The notes beneath the pieces are model-generated. The model had not been told where the DNA came from. It ran no database searches and saw only the letters and a list, made by a program, of their open reading frames with translations. This document shows positions 26,425-33,741 of a DNA stretch of 64,000 nt, one piece after another. Source of the DNA: Mycolicibacterium iranicum (GTDB taxonomy: Bacteria; Actinomycetota; Actinomycetes; Mycobacteriales; Mycobacteriaceae). The translations under genes and the position numbers were made by a program. Positions within the stretch are counted from its first letter, which is position 1. Every line of letters starts with the position of its first letter. The DNA lies in contig NZ_JACHVU010000015.1 in NCBI RefSeq assembly GCF_014190915.1, positions 26,323 to 90,322 on the forward strand, in the 5' to 3' direction.

Positions 26425-27225
26425 ATGGCATCTCCGGCACTGACTGCAGCTCCGACGACCGCGGAGCGGATCCGCAGCGCGTGCGCCCGGGCCGGCGGCG
26501 CGATGCTGGCCGTCGAGGGCCTCGACCCGACGGCCACCCCGGTACACCACCTGCTCGACGACGGGTCGTTCGCGATCACCGTGCCCGTCGACGGCGCGGT
26601 GGCCGCGACCGTCGTCTCTGCGGGCAACGCCGGCGTCCAGGCCGTGCTGGAGATGACCGACTACGCGCCCCTGCCGCTGCGCGAGCCGGTGCGGTCACTG
26701 GTCTGGATCCAGGGCAGGGTGCGCGACGTCCCGATCGCCGAGGTCCCCGCGCTGCTGGACCTGATCGCCGCCGCGGACCCCAATCCCGCTCTGCTGCAGG
26801 TGAATTCGACGTCCTCGGAACCCGGCGGCGACACCCGCTATGCGCTCATGCGCGTCGAGATCGAATCCGTGGTGGTCGCCGATTCGACCGGCGCCGAGTC
26901 GGTGCCGCTGGGGGCGTTGCTCGGGGCCCGCCCGGACCCGTTCTGCGCCATGGAGTCCTGCTGGCTGCAGCACATGGAGTCAGCCCACCGCGACGTCGTC
27001 GACCGCCTGGCCAACCGGCTGCCCAGCGCGCTGCGGCGCGGCCGCGTCCGGCCGCTGGGCCTGGACCGCTACGGCGTGCAGCTGCGCGTCGAGGGCGAGG
27101 ACGGTGACCACGACGTGCGACTGCCGTTCGCCAAGCCCGTCGACGACGTCACCGGCCTGAGCCAGGCGATCCGGGTGCTGATGGGCTGCCCGTTCCTCAA
27201 CGGGCTGCGCGCACGCGGCGTCTGA
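26425..27225 (+). CDS. DUF2470-domain protein, Rv3839 homologue
   Basis: A 266-residue soluble protein resembling heme-utilisation/pyridoxamine-oxidase-like proteins with a C-terminal DUF2470 domain (HRDVVDRLANRLPS ... PLGLDRYGVQLRV ... DVRLPFAKPVDDVTGLSQAIRVLM). The N-terminal half has a split-barrel-like pattern (LLDDGSFAITVPVDG). Its IdeR box shows it is induced on iron starvation, and a role in heme handling is plausible but not proven. Confidence 0.87.
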   Translation: MASPALTAAPTTAERIRSACARAGGAMLAVEGLDPTATPVHHLLDDGSFAITVPVDGAVAATVVSAGNAGVQAVLEMTDYAPLPLREPVRSLVWIQGRVRDVPIAEVPALLDLIAAADPNPALLQVNSTSSEPGGDTRYALMRVEIESVVVADSTGAESVPLGALLGARPDPFCAMESCWLQHMESAHRDVVDRLANRLPSALRRGRVRPLGLDRYGVQLRVEGEDGDHDVRLPFAKPVDDVTGLSQAIRVLMGCPFLNGLRARGV

Positions 27226-27254
27226 CGCCCTGGCGGCCCACTACCGTGGCTGCG

Positions 27255-28022
27255 GTGAGCGCGCCCGATGACGACCTGACCGCCGCGCAGCGCCGCACCC
27301 TGCGCCTGGAGATCGCGGTCGGCCTGGCGGTCACCTTCGGCCTCAGCGCCTACACGGCTCTGCTCAGCCTCATCGAGGCCGTCCTGCTCGGCCTCTCGGG
27401 CCAGACCGTCGCGCTGAACCCGAAGCGCTCGCCGTTCGACCTCATCGACCTCGGCCTCAACCTGGCCGGCCTGTTCCAGTTGATCTCCTGGGGTGCGCTC
27501 GCGCTCTACCTGCTCTGGCGTGGCGGCGACGGTCCCGCGCGGATCGGGTTGCCCCGGATCCGCTGGCGACGCGAGATGCTCGGCGGCGTCGGGCTCGCAC
27601 TGCTCATCGGCGTGCCCGGGCTGGCGCTGTACCAGATCGCCCGCATCATCGGCCTGAACGCCTCCGTCGAACCCGCAGAGCTCAACGACACCTGGTGGCG
27701 CATTCCGGTGCTGTTGCTGCTCGCGTTCGGCAACGGCTGGGCCGAGGAGATCGTCGTCGTGGGCTTCCTGCTCACCCGGCTGCGGCAGCTTCGGGTCAAT
27801 CCGTGGCTGGCGCTGCTGATCTCCAGCCTGCTGCGCGGCGCCTACCACCTGTACCAGGGTTTCGGAGCAGGCCTGGGGAACATCGCGATGGGGCTGGTGT
27901 TCGGTTACTTCTGGCAGCGGACCGGACGGCTGTGGCCGCTGATCATCGCCCATACGCTGATCGACGTGGTGGCCTTCGTCGGATACTCGCTGCTCGCGGG
28001 TCGGCTCGGTTGGCTTCTCTAA
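27255..28022 (+). CDS. CPBP-family intramembrane metalloprotease-like protein
   Basis: A 255-residue polytopic membrane protein with about seven hydrophobic helices. The CPBP (Abi/CAAX protease) motifs are visible: a Glu pair in WAEEIVVVGFLL, AYHLYQG, and HTLIDVVAF. The usual Arg of EExxxR is replaced by Val/Gly, a common variant whose activity is uncertain. GTG at 27255 (MSAPDDDL) is chosen; another GTG three codons earlier (27246) is possible. It may work with the downstream LCP gene, which starts 16 bp after it. Confidence 0.83.
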   Translation: MSAPDDDLTAAQRRTLRLEIAVGLAVTFGLSAYTALLSLIEAVLLGLSGQTVALNPKRSPFDLIDLGLNLAGLFQLISWGALALYLLWRGGDGPARIGLPRIRWRREMLGGVGLALLIGVPGLALYQIARIIGLNASVEPAELNDTWWRIPVLLLLAFGNGWAEEIVVVGFLLTRLRQLRVNPWLALLISSLLRGAYHLYQGFGAGLGNIAMGLVFGYFWQRTGRLWPLIIAHTLIDVVAFVGYSLLAGRLGWLL

Positions 28023-28038
28023 CGCGTACATTCTTGAC

Positions 28039-29310
28039 GTGACCGACAAGCGGCCGCCGTTCCCCGGGCCGGTGCCGCCGCCTCCGCCGCGGGGCACCCC
28101 GGGCCGCCGCGAACCGTCCCAGGTGATCCGCCGGGACCCGAACCACCGGCCGGCGTGGCCCCCCAATCCACCGACGCCGCAGCGCAGGCCCGCCCCGCCG
28201 CCTCCTCCCCCGCCGCAGCGCAGGCCCGCCCCGCCGCCATCGCCGCCACGGGCCCGGCCACCGGCACCTCCCCCACCCCCGCCACCGCCGCGGCAGCGCC
28301 GTCCCGTCCCACCCGTTGCATCCGCACCGCCGGTACGCCCGAAGCCCCGGCGCGCGCGGCGCTGGCTGCGCATCGCGCTCGTCGTCGTGCTGCTGATGTT
28401 CGTCGGCGCCGTGGGCCTCGGCGCATGGGTCGACTCGTCGCTGACCCGCATCCCGGCGCTGGCCTCCTATGCCGACCGGCCGGCGCAGGGAGCCGGCACC
28501 ACCTGGCTCCTCGTCGGCTCCGACGGCCGCGAGGGGCTCACCCCCGAGCAGCAGGCCGAACTGACCACCGGCGGCGACCTCGGCGCGAGCCGCACCGACA
28601 CGATCCTGCTGGTGCACCTGCCGGGCCTCGGATCCTCGACGCCCGCCACGATGGTGTCCATCCCGCGCGACTCCTACGTGCCGATACCCGACTACGGAAG
28701 CGACAAGATCAACGCCGCTTTCTCCGTCGGCGGCCCCCAGCTGCTCGCGCAGACGGTGGAGCAGGCGACCGGAATGCGTATCGACCACTACGCCGAGATC
28801 GGTTTCGGCGGCTTCGCCGGTCTGGTCGACGCCGTCGGCGGGGTGACGATGTGCCCGGCCGAACCGATCTCCGATCCGCTGGCGGGCATCGACCTGCCCG
28901 CGGGATGCCAGCGCCTCGACGGCCCCTCCGCGCTCGGGTTCGTCCGGTCGCGCGCCACCCCTCGCGCCGACCTCGACCGCATGGTCAACCAGCGGCAGTT
29001 CATGTCGGCGCTGGTCGATCGCGCCTCCAGCCCGGCCGTCCTGCTCAATCCGCTGCGCTGGTACCCGATGGCCGCTGCCGCCTCCGACACGCTGACGGTC
29101 GACGACGGCGACCACGTCTGGGATCTGGCCCGGCTGGCGTGGGCGCTGCGGGGTGACATCACGACCGTGACCGTGCCGATCGGCGAGTTCACCGAGAACG
29201 GGTCCGGGTCGATCGTGGTCTGGGACAGCGAGGCCGCGACCGAGTTGTTCTCGGCGCTCACCACGGATTCAGCGATCCCCCAGAGCGTGCTCGACGCCGC
29301 CAATCAGTGA
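28039..29310 (+). CDS. LytR-CpsA-Psr (LCP) family protein
   Basis: A 423-residue protein: a strongly Pro/Arg-rich cytoplasmic N-terminus (residues 1-105), one transmembrane helix at about 110-130, and an external LCP domain (VGSDGREG, SRTDTILLVHLP, SIPRDSYVPIP, DKINAAFS, FVRSRATPRADLDRMVNQRQF). The Arg and Asp residues that bind the polyprenyl pyrophosphate are present. LCP enzymes ligate arabinogalactan to peptidoglycan. GTG start at 28039. At this position M. tuberculosis carries only a short gene (Rv3840). Confidence 0.88.
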   Translation: MTDKRPPFPGPVPPPPPRGTPGRREPSQVIRRDPNHRPAWPPNPPTPQRRPAPPPPPPPQRRPAPPPSPPRARPPAPPPPPPPPRQRRPVPPVASAPPVRPKPRRARRWLRIALVVVLLMFVGAVGLGAWVDSSLTRIPALASYADRPAQGAGTTWLLVGSDGREGLTPEQQAELTTGGDLGASRTDTILLVHLPGLGSSTPATMVSIPRDSYVPIPDYGSDKINAAFSVGGPQLLAQTVEQATGMRIDHYAEIGFGGFAGLVDAVGGVTMCPAEPISDPLAGIDLPAGCQRLDGPSALGFVRSRATPRADLDRMVNQRQFMSALVDRASSPAVLLNPLRWYPMAAAASDTLTVDDGDHVWDLARLAWALRGDITTVTVPIGEFTENGSGSIVVWDSEAATELFSALTTDSAIPQSVLDAANQ

Positions 29311-29339
29311 CACGCAGCAAATATTGTTCAGTGGGTCAC

Positions 29340-29393
29340 ACTGGTGAGCCTTACTTAGGGTACGCTCGCCTGCGTAAGGTTGACCTTCGATGA
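29340..29393 (+). promoter_or_regulatory. Tandem IdeR-like boxes upstream of bfrB
   Basis: Three overlapping or adjacent 19-bp windows resemble the IdeR consensus: 29340-29358 (12/19), 29355-29373 starting TTAGGGTACGCT (13/19), and 29375-29393 starting TAAGGTTGACC (12/19). In M. tuberculosis several tandem IdeR boxes upstream of bfrB let IdeR activate ferritin under high iron. The degeneracy fits a multi-site activating array rather than a single repressor box. Confidence 0.65.
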
Positions 29394-29425
29394 CAACCGC
29401 CTTTGACCTGGCATATCCTCGTGCC

Positions 29426-29980
29426 ATGACGACGACACTGCCGACCGACAACACCGAGACCAAGTTCCACAGCCTGCTGGGCGACCAGGTCCGCAGCGAA
29501 CTCGGCGCGTCGCAGCAGTACCTCGCGATCGCCGTGTACTTCGACGGCGCCGATCTCCCGCAGCTGGCGAAGTTCTTCTATCGCCAGTCGGTCGAGGAGC
29601 GCAACCACGCGCTGATGCTCGTGCAATACCTGATCGACCGCGACGTGCCCGCCGAGATCCCGGCCGTCGACCCGGTCCGCAACTCGTTCGAGACCCCGCG
29701 GGACGCGATCGCCCTGGCGCTCGATCTGGAGCGTTCCGTCACCGAGCAGATCAGCCGGCTCGCCGGTACCGCGCGTGACGAGGGCGACTACCTCGGCGAG
29801 CAGTTCATGCAGTGGTTCCTCAAGGAGCAGGTCGAAGAGGTCGCCCAGATGACCACGCTGGTCCGCATCGCCGAACGCGCAGGTGCCGACCTGTTCCACC
29901 TGGAGGACTTCGTCGCCCGCGAGATCTCCACACCCGCCGGCGACCCCGCGGCTCCGAAGGCCGCCGGCGGCGCGCTCTAG
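29426..29980 (+). CDS. bfrB: Ferritin BfrB
   Basis: A 184-residue four-helix ferritin that stores iron as a 24-mer. Ferroxidase-type residues are seen in QQYLAIAVYFD, FFYRQSVEERNHALMLVQYL and FLKEQVEEVAQMTTL. It lacks the heme-binding Met of true bacterioferritins, as for mycobacterial BfrB. ATG at 29426 (MTTTLPTDN) is preferred over an in-frame start at 29390 that would sit in the IdeR array. Its stop overlaps the converging glpQ1 stop. Confidence 0.94.
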   Translation: MTTTLPTDNTETKFHSLLGDQVRSELGASQQYLAIAVYFDGADLPQLAKFFYRQSVEERNHALMLVQYLIDRDVPAEIPAVDPVRNSFETPRDAIALALDLERSVTEQISRLAGTARDEGDYLGEQFMQWFLKEQVEEVAQMTTLVRIAERAGADLFHLEDFVAREISTPAGDPAAPKAAGGAL

Positions 29981-30798
29981 TCCCGGCCCGCGCCGGTCAA
30001 ACCGTTCTGCAGCCACGCCTTGGTGCGGCCGGGGTGGTTCGTCGCGATCCAGGCCACGCCCAGGTCCCGGCAGAACTGGACGTCCTCGTAGTGGTCGACG
30101 GTCCAGCAGTACAGCGCGCGGCCCTGTGCGGCGGCGCGGTCGACGAGTTCGGGATGCTCCCGCAACGTCGCGATGGACGGCCCCACCGCGGTCGCGCCGA
30201 CGGTGGTGGCGGCGCTGCCGCCGAGATAGCGCGACGTCTCTCCGAGCAACACGGTCGGCAGCATCGGCGCCGCGCGCCTGATCCGCCACACGGCGGCCGC
30301 CGAGAAGGACATCACGACGGCCCGTGACATGTCCGCCGACGCCGGCGAGGCGATCCCGTAGCGGTGCAGCAGCGCCAGCACCTTGCTCTCCACCAGCGCG
30401 CCGTAGCGCACGGGATGCTTGGTCTCGATGAACATCTTCACCGGCCGGTTGCAGTCCAGCACCAGCGTGACCAGGTCGTCGAGAGTCAGCAGACCGGTGT
30501 CCCCCTGGGCCGCCCCGTCGCGGCGGCTGGGATGCCACGCGCCGTAATCGAGTTCGCGCAGTTCCGCCAGCGTCCGCTCGCTGACCAGCCCGCTGCCGGT
30601 CGAGGTGCGGTCCAGCCTTCGGTCGTGCACGCACACCAGGTGGCCGTCCTTGGTGAGCCTGACGTCGCATTCGACGGCGTCGGCGCCCTCCTCGAGGGCC
30701 AGCTCATACGCCGCCCTGGTGTGCTCGGGCAGATCCGCCGAGGCACCTCGGTGGGCGACCACGAAGGGATGGCCGCCGAACGTCTCGCCGGAGCTCAT
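29977..30798 (-). CDS. glpQ1: Glycerophosphodiester phosphodiesterase
   Basis: A 273-residue GDPD-family TIM-barrel enzyme hydrolysing glycerophosphodiesters to glycerol-3-phosphate and alcohol. Catalytic features: VAHRGASADLPEHT (His near residue 14), ECDVRLTKDGHLVCVHD, and IETKHPVRYG. Start ATG 30796-30798 (MSSGETFGG), 4 bp after the stop of the upstream zinc-ribbon membrane gene. No signal peptide, so cytoplasmic lipid turnover is likely. Confidence 0.93.
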   Translation of the reverse strand: MSSGETFGGHPFVVAHRGASADLPEHTRAAYELALEEGADAVECDVRLTKDGHLVCVHDRRLDRTSTGSGLVSERTLAELRELDYGAWHPSRRDGAAQGDTGLLTLDDLVTLVLDCNRPVKMFIETKHPVRYGALVESKVLALLHRYGIASPASADMSRAVVMSFSAAAVWRIRRAAPMLPTVLLGETSRYLGGSAATTVGATAVGPSIATLREHPELVDRAAAQGRALYCWTVDHYEDVQFCRDLGVAWIATNHPGRTKAWLQNGLTGAGRD

Positions 30799-30802
30799 AG
30801 GG

Positions 30803-31873
30803 CTATGCTGCCGGGTTCTGCCCGTCCGGCTCAACCGCACGCGCGGGTTCCGTCATATTCGCGTCGCCGTCCTCGGCCTCGCGTCGGGCCCCGTCGCGGG
30901 TTTTCTCGCCGGTTTCCTGACCGGCCTGGACCATCACCCAGCGCCGGGTCGGCCGTTCGACCGGCTGGCGCTCGAAGCCGAGAAACACCTGAAGGACCAG
31001 CATCAGCGCCGCGGCCGCGAACAGGTACGCCACGATCGTGGTCACGGTGTTGTTCGCGATGCCCTGCGGATCGGTCGTGAAGCTGGTCGCCATCGAGAAG
31101 ACCGACAGCGCGGTGCTGACGACCCACACGACCCACCACACGACGATCGAGCGGTGCAGCCAGCGCAGCCGGTGTTCGGTGTCGGCGAGCTCGATGACGT
31201 ACACCGGTGCCCACAGCAGGTTCGCGAACGGGATGAGGCACCCCGCCCGCAGGACCCAGGCCGAGCGCGGATCTTCTCGTCCCCGGTGTGCGAAGGCCGC
31301 CGCGCGGCGTGCGATGAGCCAGTTCGTCAACATCACTGCACTGGCGACGACCAGGAACACCGCGATGACGCTGAGGGCCACACCACCCCACGTCGCCCCG
31401 GCGGCGACCCACGGGTTGAGAAGGGTCGTGCGGTTGACGATGAGCAGGATGTAGCGCAGCAGATGGATGAACGCCGCGGCCCCCAGGGCCGCGATGGTCA
31501 GGACGATCGTGGTGCGGACCGCGGTCGGTGACGGCCCCTTGCGTACCGCGGCCTGTTCTGCGGGCGCGTCGAAATGTTCGACCAGGCCCCAGCGCGGAAC
31601 GCTGGTGTAGCGCGGGGTCGGACCCAGCTCGCGACGCCCGCGACGCGGCCGCGGCGGAGCGCCGGGGCGCACCGCGACCCAGCGGTAGCCCGACGGGAGG
31701 GGCTGGGCGGGCCTGCCCTGACCCTGCGGCGGCGGCGCCTGGCGCTGGTTCCAGGCCTGCGCCGGAGCGTGGCCCGACGGGGCAAGCAGCGTGCCGCGGC
31801 AGCGCGGGCACCACACCCGCTGGCGATCGCGCACGTTCCACCGCGTCCCGCACTGGGAACACACTTGGATCAT
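30803..31873 (-). CDS. Zinc-ribbon membrane protein with DUF4328-like domain (Rv3843c homologue)
   Basis: A 356-residue protein. An N-terminal zinc ribbon (CSQC ... CPRC, residues 5-25) is followed by a Pro/Arg-rich linker to about residue 110. Then come about six hydrophobic segments (ALGAAAFIHLLRYILLIV, WGGVALSVIAVFLVVASAVML, CLIPFANLLWAPVYVIEL, VVWWVVWVVSTALSVF, YLFAAAALMLVLQVF) typical of DUF4328, and a charged tail. ATG at 31871-31873 starts at MIQVCSQCG. Probably co-transcribed with glpQ1. Function unknown. Confidence 0.82.
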   Translation of the reverse strand: MIQVCSQCGTRWNVRDRQRVWCPRCRGTLLAPSGHAPAQAWNQRQAPPPQGQGRPAQPLPSGYRWVAVRPGAPPRPRRGRRELGPTPRYTSVPRWGLVEHFDAPAEQAAVRKGPSPTAVRTTIVLTIAALGAAAFIHLLRYILLIVNRTTLLNPWVAAGATWGGVALSVIAVFLVVASAVMLTNWLIARRAAAFAHRGREDPRSAWVLRAGCLIPFANLLWAPVYVIELADTEHRLRWLHRSIVVWWVVWVVSTALSVFSMATSFTTDPQGIANNTVTTIVAYLFAAAALMLVLQVFLGFERQPVERPTRRWVMVQAGQETGEKTRDGARREAEDGDANMTEPARAVEPDGQNPAA

Positions 31874-31901
31874 CGGGCCGGCCTCACGAGAACAGGGTAG
31901 G

Positions 31902-32243
31902 TCAGACCGTTCCGGCGCCACCGCCGTCGGTGACGACGGGGCGTCCCGCCCCCGCCCAGGCCAGCATGCCGCCGGTCACGTTGACCGGGTCGTAGCCGTT
32001 GCGCGCCAGGTACTGCGCGACGCGCTGTGAGCGCCCGCCGGCGTGACAGACCACGTACAGCTGGGCCTCGGTGTCGATCTCGGCGAGCCGGGCCGGGATG
32101 TCGCCCATCGGGATGTGCTGGGCGCCCGGTGCGTGCCCGCGCTGCCATTCGTCGTCCTCGCGCACGTCGAGCAGGATCACCGCATCGTCGAAGTCCGTGG
32201 GAACGTCGCCGATCGCGACCTGCGGCACGTCGGTGTCATCCAT
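31902..32243 (-). CDS. Single-domain rhodanese-like protein
   Basis: A 113-residue rhodanese: LLDVREDDEWQRGHAPGAQHIPMG is the entry signature and the active-site loop CHAGGRS places the catalytic Cys near residue 68. It moves sulfane sulfur or detoxifies sulfur/cyanide species. ATG at 32241-32243 is used; GTG at 32249 is also possible. It has no counterpart at this place in M. tuberculosis as I know it. Confidence 0.9.
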   Translation of the reverse strand: MDDTDVPQVAIGDVPTDFDDAVILLDVREDDEWQRGHAPGAQHIPMGDIPARLAEIDTEAQLYVVCHAGGRSQRVAQYLARNGYDPVNVTGGMLAWAGAGRPVVTDGGGAGTV

Positions 32244-32308
32244 GACCACATGCTGACACGTCCGGGCGACCGCACACCAGACAGCAATATCGGCGACCTG
32301 TGGGGGCT

Positions 32309-32405
32309 ATCCACAGATTCCACAGGTTCATCCACAGGCCGACGCCCACTGTCGAACGGTTTTCGGCCAAGTTATCGGGCGGAGCTGCCCGCGCGCTGTG
32401 GATAA
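32309..32405. promoter_or_regulatory. Cluster of three DnaA boxes
   Basis: The 313 bp between the rhodanese and the next coding sequence hold CTATCCACA (32309-32317), TCATCCACA (32330-32338) and, inverted, TGTGGATAA (32397-32405, a perfect TTATCCACA). The first two differ by one base from that nonamer. Further TCCACAGG and TGTGGG fragments lie between them. Such density is not expected by chance in GC-rich DNA and suggests a DnaA-binding locus. Apart from this and a -10-like element near 32536 the spacer shows nothing. Confidence 0.7.
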
Positions 32406-32535
32406 GTGGTCTGCGCCCCGCGCCGGCGATCAACAACCCGCACTCCGCGCTGAGCGAAATGTCTCGCACGGCTAAGCATCTCGGGTCCCACGGCGGCGAT
32501 CCGCCGTCGATTTCTCCGCAGCGAACATCACGCGT

Positions 32536-32541
32536 TATGAT
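32536..32541 (+). promoter_or_regulatory. -10 element for the upstream ORF / membrane-protein gene
   Basis: TATGAT, one mismatch from TATAAT, in a GC-rich context, 22 nt before the GTG of a short upstream ORF. The expected transcript start is near 32548, giving a very short leader. Confidence 0.5.
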
Positions 32542-32562
32542 CGCCGTCACAGGAGTGGTTTT

Positions 32563-32628
32563 GTGACCGATCTCACTGAGGCCTTGTGTCGGGGGAGGTA
32601 TCAGAGCGTGCAGGTGAGGAGCAGCTGA
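32563..32628 (+). CDS. Upstream ORF / leader peptide, 21 codons
   Basis: GTG at 32563 is preceded by AGGAG at 32551-32555 (7-nt spacing). The peptide starts MTDLTEALCRGR and its TGA (32626-32628) overlaps the ATG of the next gene (TGATG). Good ribosome-binding site, good spacing and stop-start overlap argue for translation and coupling. Its single Cys is at position 9. A regulatory leader is an inference. Confidence 0.55.
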   Translation: MTDLTEALCRGRYQSVQVRSS

Positions 32629-32786
32629 TGGCGTCATCGTCGATGGGTTCGGGGTCCGCATTCCCGCCTTCCGAGTGGCAGTCCTCGGCGCGCGTCTACA
32701 CCCGCAGTCAGCTGATGGCGTGCCTGCGCGCCGGCGTCATCGCACTCGTCCTGCTCGGCGTCCTGGCGCTCATCGTTCTCTACTGA
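32628..32786 (+). CDS. Small single-pass membrane protein, 52 residues
   Basis: ATG at 32628 with GAGGAG at 32616-32621. A polar Ser-rich N-terminus (about 25 residues) is followed by one hydrophobic helix at about 31-51 (VIALVLLGVLALIVLY) ending at the C-terminus, so it is probably a tail-anchored or N-in single-pass protein. Its last 17 bp overlap the 3' end of the converging maturation protease gene of nickel SOD. Function unknown. Confidence 0.72.
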   Translation: MASSSMGSGSAFPPSEWQSSARVYTRSQLMACLRAGVIALVLLGVLALIVLY

Positions 32787-33120
32787 GCGTCCACACCACC
32801 CGGTAGGACCCTGCGACAGGCACCCACCCGAATTCGTGGGAATCCGTCGCGCCCGGCGCCCGCGCATTGTCGGACCTGGCCTCGAACACGGTGCCGTGCA
32901 CACCGCCGTCGTACACCTCGCCCACCCTCTTCACCAGCCACCGCGTCGACTTGTGCGGATGGCGGAAGACACGCAACTGGCCCACGCGAGCCCCGTTGTC
33001 GCGCACCGTGAACACGACGTCGCCCGGCGAGAGCGTCGGACGCATGGAGTCTTCGACGACCGTGAACACCCGCGCCGGCAGGCGGTCTGCCCACCGAGAC
33101 GGCCTCTGGTTACGCCGCAT
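32770..33120 (-). CDS. sodX: Nickel-type superoxide dismutase maturation protease
   Basis: A 116-residue S24/S26 signal-peptidase-like serine protease. The nucleophile is in EDSMRPTLSPGD (Ser25) and the Lys base in RWLVKRVGEV. SodX-type proteases remove the N-terminal propeptide of nickel SOD so that His1 and Cys2 are exposed for nickel binding. It is divergent from sodN with only 22 bp between the start codons, a context that defines its substrate. Confidence 0.88.
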   Translation of the reverse strand: MRRNQRPSRWADRLPARVFTVVEDSMRPTLSPGDVVFTVRDNGARVGQLRVFRHPHKSTRWLVKRVGEVYDGGVHGTVFEARSDNARAPGATDSHEFGWVPVAGSYRVVWTLSRER

Positions 33121-33142
33121 CGCCTAAGGGTAAGTTAGGCCC

Positions 33143-33565
33143 ATGCTGCATCGACTGTTCGCCAACGCAACCCCCGCCCACGCCCACTGCGACCTGTACT
33201 GCGGCGTCTACGATCCCGCGCAGGCCAAGATCGAGGCGCTGTCCTGCCTCAAGACGATCCAGAAGTACCACGACTCCGACGACGAGCACTTCAAGACTCG
33301 CGCCATCATCATCAAGGAGCGTCAGGCCGAAGAGGTCAAGCACCACCTGATGGTTCTGTGGGCCGACTTCTTCACCAAGGACCACTTCGAGCAGTTCCCG
33401 AACCTGCACCAGCTCTTCTGGGACGGCGTGCACGGAGCCGGCGACGTGAAGAAGTCCCTCGACGCCGCCGTGGCCGAGAAGCTGCTGAAGACGATCGACG
33501 AGATCTCCGACATCTTCTGGCAGACGGACAAGGGCAAGCAGATGGGCGTGTACCCGCCCGCCTGA
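33143..33565 (+). CDS. sodN: Nickel-containing superoxide dismutase
   Basis: A 140-residue NiSOD. A 14-residue propeptide (MLHRLFANATPAHA) precedes the nickel hook HCDLYCGVYDP, giving His1, Cys2, Cys6, Asp3 and Tyr9 of the mature enzyme. Position 5, almost always Pro in the family, is Tyr. The remainder (PAQAKIEALSCLK, HFKTRAIIIKERQAEEVKHHLMVLWADFF, HFEQFPNLHQLFWD) matches the four-helix NiSOD body. It occupies the chromosomal place of the M. tuberculosis iron SOD gene sodA, between the Rv3843c and Rv3847 homologues. No signal peptide: a cytoplasmic hexamer is expected. Confidence 0.95.
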   Translation: MLHRLFANATPAHAHCDLYCGVYDPAQAKIEALSCLKTIQKYHDSDDEHFKTRAIIIKERQAEEVKHHLMVLWADFFTKDHFEQFPNLHQLFWDGVHGAGDVKKSLDAAVAEKLLKTIDEISDIFWQTDKGKQMGVYPPA

Positions 33566-33593
33566 TACGGCTCAACCACTCCTGGCAGTCACA

Positions 33594-33623
33594 ACCCGGC
33601 TCGGTCCTCGGACCGGGCCGGGT
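33594..33623 (+). terminator. Terminator after sodN
   Basis: A compact stem-loop 29 nt past the stop: ACCCGGC-T-CGGTCC-TC-GGACCG-G-GCCGGGT, 13 paired positions plus one G-U wobble and a 2-nt loop as written, followed by CTGTTTCGTT. Confidence 0.88.
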
Positions 33624-33741
33624 CTGTTTCGTTACCTGCTGGCAATCGTGTCCTATTGCGTGCCAACGGCTCTCTCCCGCATTCTGAGCGGATCGACCCA
33701 CGGGCGTGTCGGGCACTGCGTCGAGGACACCGGGAGGCGAC

